From positions 1 through 12,931 of the forward strand of contig CAZFBR010000088.1 of the NCBI GenBank assembly GCA_964517215.1: a DNA stretch of 12,931 nucleotides. The letters are read 5' to 3'. Numbering within the stretch: position 1 is the first letter of the stretch; each line of letters starts with the position of its first letter. Shown piece by piece: positions 1-6,933 of this stretch. Position numbers and translations under genes: made by a program. The notes below the pieces were generated by a model. The model made no database searches and was not told the origin of the DNA. It was given only the letters and a program-made list of their open reading frames with translations. This DNA is from CAZFBR01 sp035353495 [NCBI: uncultured bacterium]. Lineage in GTDB: Bacteria > DAOPZR01.

Positions 1-2991
1 GAGAATTCTGGTGTCGGGGAACAGCGAGTGCGTAATCGTTTCACTGGCATTGCCGCTCACATTAAGCACCGTGCCGCCGATCGCGCGGAAATCGCACTGG
101 CTGAAGATATTGCCGCCCCCGTACGCCGCAGCCTCGACGCCAACCACGCAATTGCGAAAGGTCACATTCCGCAGGCGGCTGGGCAGCGTCGTCGAGTTGA
201 AAATCACGCCGGTGGTCGCGCTGTCGATCGTTACCGAGTCGCAGCGGTTGCCGTTGGCGACGATGCTCAGTGCCGTGCCGCGGCAATTCAGGATCGTGGC
301 GTTCGTCAGCACATTGCTGTCGCTGAAGTTGCCGGTCGAGTAGGCGTAGGTCGCCGAATCGATCACGATGCCGTCCAGCGTGCAGGAGTCGCAATCGTCC
401 ATTGCGATCCCGTAGCGGCCGCCGCGCGTGGTGACATTCCGGAACGCATGCCGGTCGCCATATTGACCATAGATGCCGTAGTAATACGTGTGGGTATCAA
501 CGGTGATGTCGACGGCATTGAAGGTGCACCCGTTGGTCGCTACCCGACCGCCGAAAAACAATCCGTTCCCCTGCCCGCGGACGGCGATGCTGTCGAAAAG
601 CAATCCGCTGGCGCCGTCGTCCGGATCGGCATACACCGCATAACAACCGTATGCCGCGCGCATCTGCTCGAAGTTCAGATTGCGGAACAGCAGCTTGCTG
701 ACATTATACGACGCCTGCAAGCCGCGCACGCCGTTGCGAATGGTGCTGTTGCGGAAAACAAAACTGTCCGCCCCGGTGTATACCGACACGATCCCGCTGT
801 CGATCAGCAGGTTTTGCGCGATCCAACTGTCGGCGGCTATATAGAGCGCATAACTCAGCTGATTGCCGTTCGTCAGGGTGTTGCTGTCCACCAGCACATA
901 GCCATTGCCTCCGTCGCGGATACCCATCACATACGAATCGATGCGGTTGTTGTAAATCAGCAGCGGCGTGTCCGGAACAGCCGTGCCGCTCGCATATATT
1001 GCCCCAAAACCTAACGGGCCGCAACTGTAGAGCGTGTTGTCGTAAACCCGCGATGCGCCGACCGCCTGAACCCCGACTGCCGCCCCGGTCAAGGTATTGT
1101 TGTATACGGATGAGGTGTCGGCATAGATCGCGGTGTTTTTCACACCGGAAATAACATTGTTGCGGCAAACCCCGTTCGCGATCGTTATCCCGTTCGTGTT
1201 GATCCGCGACAGATAATTGCTGTCGGCAATGGCATAGTTGTTAAGATTCAGTGCCGCGGTGATGGAATCGCATACATTGTTATACGCCAACGCACCGGTA
1301 CTGACGCCGACACAGTAGAGCGCCGCACCGTAATTATAGAAGCGGCAATTGCGCACGGTCGTGCTTTCAGTGCCGTTCATATAGATGGCGTATTGCCCGA
1401 CGCCGCGACCGCTGACATTCCAGTTTTCGCAGGCAATGCTGTCCGCACCGTTCAGGTAGACATCCCATCCTCCCGCGGAGGTGGGGGGACAGAACGAATG
1501 GCTGTCAATGTTGATATTGTTGCAGGTGGCGGTCAGTTGGCAGCCGCTCAGGGCCGAATCGATGGTGTTGTTGTACAAGCGGTCGCCGGAACAACCGTCC
1601 ATGTACATCGCATAGGAACTCGCTTGCCCGAACCAGTTGCCGGCAATATAGCTCGAATCAACATCGTTCAGGTACACCAAGTAGCTGCTGTTGCCGCAGC
1701 CGCTCACCAGGTTGTTGGTCACCGTGCATCCGCGGGCCGTTGACACCATCATGGCGTTGGACAACCCGGTGTTAAACGTGGTGATTACCGTATTGCTGTC
1801 CACGAGCATGCCGCTGCCTTGAACAGTCAGGCGCCCGCCGGTTGCCGAATTCAGCACGCGATTGCGGCGGACCTGAGCATTGTTGCTGTTGACCTGCAGC
1901 ATCCACGCGCTGTCCAGCGTATTGTCATTCACCAGCGCACCGATACAGTTCGCAGGGCGCAAATAGCCGCCATTATAGCCGTAATTGTTCGTCACCACCG
2001 CCTGGGTACAGTAATTCAGATCCCACAGCGTGTTGGCTGCGCCGCCGGCATTCACCATGCTGTTGCTGTCGAATACCGTATTCGCGCAATAGGCCGCGTT
2101 CAACCCGGAGTTGGCGGTAACTGCCGTCATGCGGTTATTGTAGATGCGCAAGTTGCTGGCGGCATTCCGCGCATAGACCATCGCCGCGGTTGCCGGGCCG
2201 CCGGTGAGGTTCAACACGCTTGTCGTGACGCGGTTGTTCGCCACCGTCGCCGAATCAACCGTCATCAGGGCGACTGCTGCCGAGTCGCGGATCGAATCGA
2301 AAAGGTTGTTGGTGATTCGCACCCCCAACGAATTGTTCAGATTGAAGCCGGGGCCGTAATGGAGATAATTGCTGTCGTACAGCAGATTGTCGCCCAGCTG
2401 CGCCGTGGCCGCCGACACGGTCAGGGTTTCAAACACATTGTTGTACACCACGACTCCGGTACAGGCCGTCGTGTTGATCCCGATCCGCCGCGTGCGCAGG
2501 CGCAGGTCGCGCAGGGTCAGGTCGCTGCTGTTCGTCGCGTTGATGGCGTGATACGACGCGTTGCCGTCGTCGATGGTGAAATTGCGCAGCGTTACGTTCT
2601 GCATGCCGCTGATGGTAACCGTGTGGCTGGTCGTTGCCACCGTCGTGCGCATGAAGGTCTTGCCGATGCCGGCGCCGATGATCCAGACATTATTCTGGTT
2701 GACGGTGAACGCCCCCGGATACACGCCCGAGTCAACATAAACCGTATCGCCCGCCGCCCACAGCGCCATGACCGCCGCCAGGGTCAGCTTCGGCGTCGCC
2801 GTCGTCTGCCCGTTCGCCGCATCGCTGCCGATGACCGAACACCAGACATCGCCGACAGTACTGGTGTCGTTGACGTACCAGGTCGTCGCCGCTGCCGGGG
2901 TGGTCGGCAGCAGCGCCAGTCCCGCCACAATCAGCAGCCAGCACCATGCCTGACCGGGCATTGTGTTTTTTCTTGTCGTCATTTCGGTCAT
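1..2991 (-). CDS. Exported DUF1565/NosD-like right-handed parallel beta-helix protein, C-terminus outside window
   Basis: I read this minus-strand frame codon by codon: 997 codons with no stop from ATG 2991 to base 1, so the protein is at least 997 residues and incomplete. The start has GGGAG at 3003-2999, 7 nt upstream; an in-frame ATG at 3030 lacks a good ribosome site, and a stop lies at 3045-3043. Residues 1-35 form a signal peptide: charged TTRKN, hydrophobic WCWLLIVAGLALL, cleavage likely after PAAA. Residues 38-95 (WYVND, GSDAANG, P-x-LTL-AAV, GDTVYVDSGVY) match the DUF1565 style that opens many secreted beta-helix proteins. The rest is a long series of roughly 20-25-residue coils rich in NN, Asp-Ser and Asn ladders (DSN occurs six times), as in NosD/pectate-lyase folds. 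No catalytic site can be assigned. It may be a surface adhesin, polysaccharide-binding protein or lyase. A sorting signal or anchor, if present, is beyond the edge. The frame contains 26 Cys, mostly in the later part. Confidence 0.88.
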   Translation of the reverse strand, partial: MTEMTTRKNTMPGQAWCWLLIVAGLALLPTTPAAATTWYVNDTSTVGDVWCSVIGSDAANGQTTATPKLTLAAVMALWAAGDTVYVDSGVYPGAFTVNQNNVWIIGAGIGKTFMRTTVATTSHTVTISGMQNVTLRNFTIDDGNASYHAINATNSSDLTLRDLRLRTRRIGINTTACTGVVVYNNVFETLTVSAATAQLGDNLLYDSNYLHYGPGFNLNNSLGVRITNNLFDSIRDSAAVALMTVDSATVANNRVTTSVLNLTGGPATAAMVYARNAASNLRIYNNRMTAVTANSGLNAAYCANTVFDSNSMVNAGGAANTLWDLNYCTQAVVTNNYGYNGGYLRPANCIGALVNDNTLDSAWMLQVNSNNAQVRRNRVLNSATGGRLTVQGSGMLVDSNTVITTFNTGLSNAMMVSTARGCTVTNNLVSGCGNSSYLVYLNDVDSSYIAGNWFGQASSYAMYMDGCSGDRLYNNTIDSALSGCQLTATCNNINIDSHSFCPPTSAGGWDVYLNGADSIACENWNVSGRGVGQYAIYMNGTESTTVRNCRFYNYGAALYCVGVSTGALAYNNVCDSITAALNLNNYAIADSNYLSRINTNGITIANGVCRNNVISGVKNTAIYADTSSVYNNTLTGAAVGVQAVGASRVYDNTLYSCGPLGFGAIYASGTAVPDTPLLIYNNRIDSYVMGIRDGGNGYVLVDSNTLTNGNQLSYALYIAADSWIAQNLLIDSGIVSVYTGADSFVFRNSTIRNGVRGLQASYNVSKLLFRNLNFEQMRAAYGCYAVYADPDDGASGLLFDSIAVRGQGNGLFFGGRVATNGCTFNAVDITVDTHTYYYGIYGQYGDRHAFRNVTTRGGRYGIAMDDCDSCTLDGIVIDSATYAYSTGNFSDSNVLTNATILNCRGTALSIVANGNRCDSVTIDSATTGVIFNSTTLPSRLRNVTFRNCVVGVEAAAYGGGNIFSQCDFRAIGGTVLNVSGNASETITHSLFPDTRIL

Positions 2992-2998
2992 TGCTCCG

Positions 2999-3003
2999 CT
3001 CCC
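2999..3003 (-). promoter_or_regulatory. Ribosome binding site choosing ATG 2991
   Basis: GGGAG on the minus strand, 7 nt before ATG 2991. The alternative in-frame ATGs at 3030 and 2961 have no comparable site. The ATG at 2982 could use GGAG at 2997-2994, but with a long 11-nt spacing. Confidence 0.6.
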
Positions 3004-3070
3004 ATCGTTTTGGGCACGCAACCAAACCATCAGAATACCCGGTTAGATTACTCAATTATGTCAAGGGATT

Positions 3071-3098
3071 ATTGTAACTGATATTAACCCGTTGTAAA
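3071..3098 (-). promoter_or_regulatory. Candidate sigma70-type promoter for the beta-helix gene
   Basis: On the minus strand, TTTACA at 3098-3093 (5/6 to TTGACA) is followed after 16 bp by TACAAT at 3076-3071 (5/6 to TATAAT). Initiation near 3064 would give a leader of about 73 nt before ATG 2991. This is consensus matching only; the AT-rich setting raises the chance of a spurious hit. Confidence 0.45.
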
Positions 3099-3186
3099 GA
3101 CCAGTAATAGTTTAGGTGTCAACTATGCCTCCCGGTGTCATGGTACAGCCATGCAATGCGCTATTTCTTACGATTATGTTAATATT

Positions 3187-3214
3187 TAGACAATTTTATG
3201 CCGCGCGCTACAAT
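3187..3214 (+). promoter_or_regulatory. Candidate sigma70-type promoter for the two-component operon
   Basis: TAGACA at 3187-3192 (5/6 to TTGACA) lies 16 bp before TACAAT at 3209-3214 (5/6 to TATAAT). It has the same -10 hexamer and spacer length as the opposite-strand candidate. Initiation near 3221 would leave a leader of about 280 nt before ATG 3504, including the dyad at 3235-3262. Prediction from consensus only. Confidence 0.42.
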
Positions 3215-3234
3215 TATGCCAATTATTTGTTCTC

Positions 3235-3262
3235 ATACATTTTGCCGCACGGAAACATGTAT
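3235..3262. repeat. 28-bp imperfect palindrome, possible operator or leader hairpin
   Basis: The left arm ATACATTTTGCCG (3235-3247) and right arm CGGAAACATGTAT (3250-3262) match at 11 of 13 positions around a 2-bp centre. It starts about 20 bp downstream of the plus-strand -10 candidate, so it could be a repressor or activator dyad, or an RNA hairpin near the 5' end of the two-component mRNA. There is no T-run after it, so it is not a typical intrinsic terminator. Confidence 0.5.
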
Positions 3263-3491
3263 CCGACGGCCACTCGTCTTGCTTGCCTCATGAAAATCGA
3301 TACACATTTATGGGCGTAATCTGCCTGTCGGCATGGCAGTCGGCCGGTGTCGATACTGATTGCACCGTATGCTCTCCATTTCCGATTCTCCTTTTCCCCT
3401 GGCAGGGTGACGCATATTGCAGGCAGCAACCCAGTATGCTACGCTCACAGCAGGTGCAGGTGCCGGTATAGTTGCTACTCGACCGGCATCC

Positions 3492-3496
3492 GGAAG
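3492..3496 (+). promoter_or_regulatory. Ribosome binding site choosing ATG 3504
   Basis: GGAAG, 7 nt upstream of ATG 3504. It supports starting the response regulator here rather than at the TTG at 3417. The extra residues that TTG would add do not belong to the receiver fold, whose first strand starts at IVLIVDD. Confidence 0.65.
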
Positions 3497-3503
3497 CATT
3501 TTC

Positions 3504-4361
3504 ATGGACCATGGCATTGTCTTAATCGTTGACGATAACGCCGGCGAGATCAATCTGCTCGGCCGGCTGCTGCGTGAGCAGGGCTACCGAATCAATATCG
3601 CGCGCAGCGGCCAGCAGGCGCTGGTCAGCACCGCCGCCGAGCCGCCCGACTGCATTCTGCTCGATATCGGCATGCCCGATCTTGACGGCTTCGCGGTCTG
3701 CGCCAAACTCAAGGCCGACAACACTACCGCAGCAATCCCGGTTATTTTTATCACTGGCCACACCGATGACGAACATATCACCCGCGCCTTCACCTGCGGC
3801 GGGCAGGACTATATCACCAAGCCCTTCCGTCAGGCCGAGCTTTTCGCCCGGGTACGTCAGGCCATCGAATTGTACCGTCTGACCACCAGCTTGAATGCGC
3901 GCGTTCAGGAACGGACCGCCGAATGCGAAAACGCCCGGCTGGCCATCGCGCGCAAGCATGCCGCATTGCAGGAGCTGTTCGACCAGGTCAGCCGCGAAAA
4001 GCAGGGCAGCCAAACCCACATTGCCGAACGCATTGACAGCACCATCCTGCCCATCGTGCGTCAGCTCGAACATCGGCTCCAGCCCGGGCAGCGCGGCCTG
4101 CTGCTCCAGTTGACCGCGCGCCTGCATCTGCTGGCCGGGCGGACCGCCAATTCGCTCGACGCCGCTCTCACTGCCCTCACCGCCCGTGAGCATGCGATCG
4201 CCGCACTGGTGCGCAGCGGGCATACTGGCAAGGAAATCGGCGCCATCCTGAACATCACCGAAGCGGCGGTCAAATTCCATTGCGGCAATATCCGCCGCAA
4301 GATCGGTGTGGCCAAGGGGATCGGGCTGGCGGCCCATTTGAACCGGCTGGCCCGCGGCTGA
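3504..4361 (+). CDS. Response regulator: receiver domain, coiled coil, LuxR-type HTH
   Basis: 285 residues. Cytoplasmic phosphorylation-controlled DNA-binding protein. The receiver domain (about 5-120) has the full set of residues: acidic D10/D11, phospho-acceptor D54 in LLDIGMPDLDG, T84 and K106 in KPF. Residues about 125-167 are a charged heptad-rich coiled coil, probably a dimerisation element. Residues 170-217 (SQTHIAERIDSTILPIV...) form a helical linker, followed by a LuxR/GerE HTH at about 222-280 (LTAREHAIAALVRSGHTGKEI ... AVKFHCGNIRRKIGV). The linker plus the NIRRKIGV recognition helix resembles the C-terminal half of PAS-LuxR regulators common in Desulfobacterota, here fused to a receiver instead of PAS. 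It is followed after 4 nt by the hybrid kinase, its likely partner. The divergent beta-helix gene is a plausible target; this is inference. Confidence 0.93.
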   Translation: MDHGIVLIVDDNAGEINLLGRLLREQGYRINIARSGQQALVSTAAEPPDCILLDIGMPDLDGFAVCAKLKADNTTAAIPVIFITGHTDDEHITRAFTCGGQDYITKPFRQAELFARVRQAIELYRLTTSLNARVQERTAECENARLAIARKHAALQELFDQVSREKQGSQTHIAERIDSTILPIVRQLEHRLQPGQRGLLLQLTARLHLLAGRTANSLDAALTALTAREHAIAALVRSGHTGKEIGAILNITEAAVKFHCGNIRRKIGVAKGIGLAAHLNRLARG

Positions 4362-4365
4362 TCCC

Positions 4366-6504
4366 GTGCCGCTGGCGCAAAATTTTCTCCGGCTGTGCCG
4401 GCTGCTCTTCTTCCCGCGCTACCACGATCCGCAGGCCAGCGCGGAGCTGTTCACCCATCGTCAGCGCGAACGCGTCGTCTTTTTCTTCATTCTGCTCGGT
4501 CTGGTCCTCCTGCCGTACATGGCCTTCCTGCGCCGCGGCATCGATCCGCAGCGGATGCTGGTCAACGCGCTCATCCTGCTTGCCTTCAGCGCCGGGCTGC
4601 TGCTCCTCCTGACCGGGCGCGTGCGTCCGGCCGCCTATATCCCGTTCCACACCACCAACCTGCTCTATGGCATCAACTGTGTTGTGCTGATCCTGCGCAA
4701 CGACACCATGCGTTCCCCCTCGACCAATCTGCAGATGTACCTGATTGTCGCCACCTTCGTCGTGGTCTATAACGGCATGCTGGCCGGCCGCCGGCACGCG
4801 CTGGCCGATGGTGCCATCATCCTGCTGGTCATGACCGCCTGCTTCGGCATCGGCCGGCCGTTATTCCTTGCCGGCGAGCTTGTCACGCTTGGCATCCTGT
4901 ACCTCGTTTTTGCCGTCATGGTCTATTTCATGCTCGGCGTTTTTGAAACCGCGCTCGGCCGCCTGACTGCACTCACCGCCAATCTCGAGCAGCAGGTGCT
5001 CCTGCGCACCGCCGAATACGTGCAGCAGAAAGAGGCGGCCGAGCAGGCCAACCGGGCCAAGAGCGCGTTCCTCAGCAACGTCAGTCACGACCTCCGCACA
5101 CCGCTCAACGCCATTATCGGTTTCACCGAGCTGCTTGCCCGGCAGCAGTTGGCCGGACGCGAACGCCAGTATCTCGACAATATCCGCCGCTCGGGCGATG
5201 AACTGCTGAACCTGATCAACGGCCTGCTCGATATCACCCGCATCGAAGCCAACCGCATCGTGCTCACCCCGGCGCCGGTCGATCTGCACCGGGAGCTGGC
5301 ACAATTGCAAAGCGAATACCGCATGCGTCTGGCCGGCACCGGAGTGCAGTTTGCCCTCGTTTCCCCGCCGGCTGACGGCCGCCATTTCTGGCTTGACCCG
5401 ATCAGCCTGCGCCGGGTGCTGCATAATCTCCTGCACAACGCCTGCAAGCACACCGTGCGCGGCAGCATCGAATTGCGCACCGAGTGCACACCGCGCGACG
5501 CGCAGAGCGTCGATCTGCTGGTCGTCGTCCGTGATACCGGCTCCGGTATTCCTGCGGCGCTGCAGCCGATCATCTTCGATCCGTTTGTGCAGGACCATGC
5601 CGCGCCCGCTGCCGCTGATGGTTTGGGATTGGGTCTCACCATCGTCAAACGTCTGGTTATCGCCATGGGCGGCACGGTCGCACTCACCTCAACGCCCGGT
5701 CAGGGGACGACCGTCACCCTGCACCTTCCCGCCATCCGCGTCGTCGCTGCTGATACCCATCCTGCTGTGCCCGCCAGCGACACGATGATGCCGGCTCTCT
5801 GCCGTCCGCTGTCGTGCCTGATCGTCGATGATCTGGCGCCCAATCGCCTGCTCCTGACGGCCATGCTCGAACGGCTCGGCTGTTCCGCCGCTGCCACCGC
5901 TGATCCCCGCCAGGTGGTGGCCCTGACGCAGGCGCAGCAGCCCGATCTGATCTTTCTCGACCTGCGCATGCCGGTCCTGGATGGCTATGCCGTGCTCAAG
6001 CTCCTGCGGGCCGATGCTTTGCTGGCTGCCGTTCCGGTCATTGCCGTTACGGCCTCAGTCACTCCGGAAAGTGAAACCCGCGCTCGCCAGGCCGGCTTTA
6101 ACGCCTTCCTGCGCAAGCCGGTTACCATCGCTGAACTTATGCGCGCGCTGCGCCAATGCTGCCCGCAGGCGCTGCTGGCGCCAACGCCGGAATCCGCGCC
6201 GGCAGTCGCCGTGCCGGAGTTAACCGGTTCTTTTGTCGATCTGTCACCTGACGACCAGGCGCAGCTGCTCGCCGCTTTTTCCCCGGAAGGCATTGCCGAA
6301 TTCGCCACCGCCTGGCGGGCATTTTCGCTTGATCGCCTCGACAGTTGCCTGCGCGCCGCCCGCGCCAGTGTTGCGGCAGCCGGCGCCGCAACCGCCTGGC
6401 TTGACCGCCAGCTCACCGCCATTGATACGTTCAGTGTTGATACCTTGCAAGTCGAACTGCAGCAGCTGGCCACCGTGTTGCTCCCCGCTGATCCTCAGGG
6501 ATAG
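4366..6504 (+). CDS. Six-TM hybrid sensor histidine kinase with C-terminal receiver domain
   Basis: 712 residues from GTG 4366, 4 nt after the response regulator stop; no clear ribosome site, so translational coupling is likely. The next ATG (4519) would cut the first membrane segment. Six hydrophobic segments lie at about 38-55, 64-83, 89-110, 122-140, 147-163 and 166-192, with no large periplasmic sensor loop, so a membrane or internal signal is likely. A coiled coil (200-230) leads to HisKA with H241 (SNVSHDLRTPLNAI). The HATPase_c boxes are N354/N358 (NLLHNACKHT), DTGSGI 390-395, FDPF 404-407 and GLGLGL 419-424. The receiver domain has D488/D489, D532 (LDLRMP), T562 and K584. The tail at 622-712 has no phosphotransfer His. 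It resembles the helical tail found after receiver domains in many hybrid kinases (ending F-S-V-D-x-L). Phosphate could pass H241 to D532; transfer to the neighbouring regulator would be direct or need an HPt protein elsewhere. Confidence 0.95.
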   Translation: MPLAQNFLRLCRLLFFPRYHDPQASAELFTHRQRERVVFFFILLGLVLLPYMAFLRRGIDPQRMLVNALILLAFSAGLLLLLTGRVRPAAYIPFHTTNLLYGINCVVLILRNDTMRSPSTNLQMYLIVATFVVVYNGMLAGRRHALADGAIILLVMTACFGIGRPLFLAGELVTLGILYLVFAVMVYFMLGVFETALGRLTALTANLEQQVLLRTAEYVQQKEAAEQANRAKSAFLSNVSHDLRTPLNAIIGFTELLARQQLAGRERQYLDNIRRSGDELLNLINGLLDITRIEANRIVLTPAPVDLHRELAQLQSEYRMRLAGTGVQFALVSPPADGRHFWLDPISLRRVLHNLLHNACKHTVRGSIELRTECTPRDAQSVDLLVVVRDTGSGIPAALQPIIFDPFVQDHAAPAAADGLGLGLTIVKRLVIAMGGTVALTSTPGQGTTVTLHLPAIRVVAADTHPAVPASDTMMPALCRPLSCLIVDDLAPNRLLLTAMLERLGCSAAATADPRQVVALTQAQQPDLIFLDLRMPVLDGYAVLKLLRADALLAAVPVIAVTASVTPESETRARQAGFNAFLRKPVTIAELMRALRQCCPQALLAPTPESAPAVAVPELTGSFVDLSPDDQAQLLAAFSPEGIAEFATAWRAFSLDRLDSCLRAARASVAAAGAATAWLDRQLTAIDTFSVDTLQVELQQLATVLLPADPQG

Positions 6505-6599
6505 TCGGGTTCGCAGGTACTCTTCTCTTCCCTCCGCTGCGGGGAAAAGAGCAGCTGGCGCGTATCGGCACCTGCCCCAAGATCGTCTAGCCACCCGAC
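6504..6599. repeat. Nested inverted repeats at the end of the kinase gene
   Basis: Three arm pairs are nested: GTCGGGT 6504-6510 with ACCCGAC 6593-6599 (7/7), GCAGGT 6513-6518 with ACCTGC 6570-6575 (6/6), and CTCTTCCCTCC 6525-6535 with GGGGAAAAGAG 6541-6551 (9 of 11 including one G-T) around loop GCTGC. The inner hairpin just after the kinase stop could act as a weak terminator or mRNA-stabilising stem. There is no following T-run, and the gaps between arms are asymmetric, so a defined RNA fold is uncertain. Confidence 0.35.
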
Positions 6600-6933
6600 G
6601 TGGGCGCAACTGTCGCCGCAGAATCCATTTGCCAGTTACCTTAACACAACCTGGAGCTTCATCCCTGTACTTCTCTCAGAGTGGTTGCTGTGCGCTCTGC
6701 GAATATGGCCGGCTGTTCCCCGCCTCCTGCAGCAAGTCATAACCCCTCCCGGAACGCCAGCTGCGCGATCGACTGGTACTCCAGCCCCGCATTCACCACG
6801 CAGTCATTGTCCACCGGCTTGTACACATCACACGCCGGCATCAGTGTCCGGATACAATCAGATGCGCTCGAAGCGGCCCCATCCTTCGTCAGGTCACATC
6901 ACCGGCGGACCAGCGTTGATTGCCGCACGACCG
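6505..6933. other. Convergent intergenic spacer
   Basis: 429 bp between the stop of the plus-strand kinase and the stop of minus-strand ppiC. It holds the nested inverted repeats at its left end and a short coding-like minus-strand frame at 6737-6898. The rest (6600-6736) shows no convincing gene, no tRNA-like arm set and no intrinsic terminator with a T-run. Plus-strand frames across it have stops or poor composition. Confidence 0.6.
6737..6898 (-). pseudogene. Possible gene remnant or tiny ORF of unknown origin
   Basis: A minus-strand frame runs from just after a TGA (6901-6899) to TGA 6739-6737. From the only ATG (6841) it would give 34 residues containing CDVYKPVDNDCVVNAG and ending QSIAQLAFREGL. 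Over about 28 codons from 6826 the third positions are almost all G/C while second positions are near balanced, the pattern of real genes in this genome. There is no ribosome site, no continuation across either stop and no family I recognise. It could be the tail of a decayed gene, a small protein, or chance. Confidence 0.3.

Larger units (their letters stand above)
2992..3503. promoter_or_regulatory. Divergent intergenic control region between beta-helix gene and two-component operon
   Basis: These 512 bp hold no convincing gene. About 3040-3265 is strikingly AT-richer than the flanks, as expected of promoter DNA. It contains one sigma70-like promoter on each strand, a direct repeat GGTGTCA at 3115-3121 and 3134-3140 (19 bp start to start), a small dyad CATGG-N5-CCATG at 3139-3153 and a longer imperfect dyad at 3235-3262. 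The remaining leader before the response regulator (3263-3503) shows no clear structured element. Short frames here have neither codon bias nor ribosome sites. Confidence 0.6.

Noticed and set aside
28-3081. Long plus-strand open frames (328, 116 and 420 codons) across the beta-helix region
   Set aside because: They lie antisense to the 997-codon frame, register 1. GC-rich codons make the complementary frame open. The protein text is Arg/His/Ala/Val-rich without domains or signal, while the minus strand gives a signal peptide and beta-helix.
3290-3319. Nine-codon leader peptide in the two-component mRNA leader
   Set aside because: ATG to TAA exists but there is no ribosome site, no run of regulatory codons and no adjoining attenuator.
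3417-3503. Longer N-terminus for the response regulator from TTG 3417
   Set aside because: The added residues are not part of the receiver fold and have no ribosome site; ATG 3504 has GGAAG at 7 nt.
3529-6742. Many overlapping frames on both strands inside the regulator and kinase genes
   Set aside because: Shadows of two well-supported domain-complete genes; their translations are Arg/Ser/Pro-rich and lack motifs.
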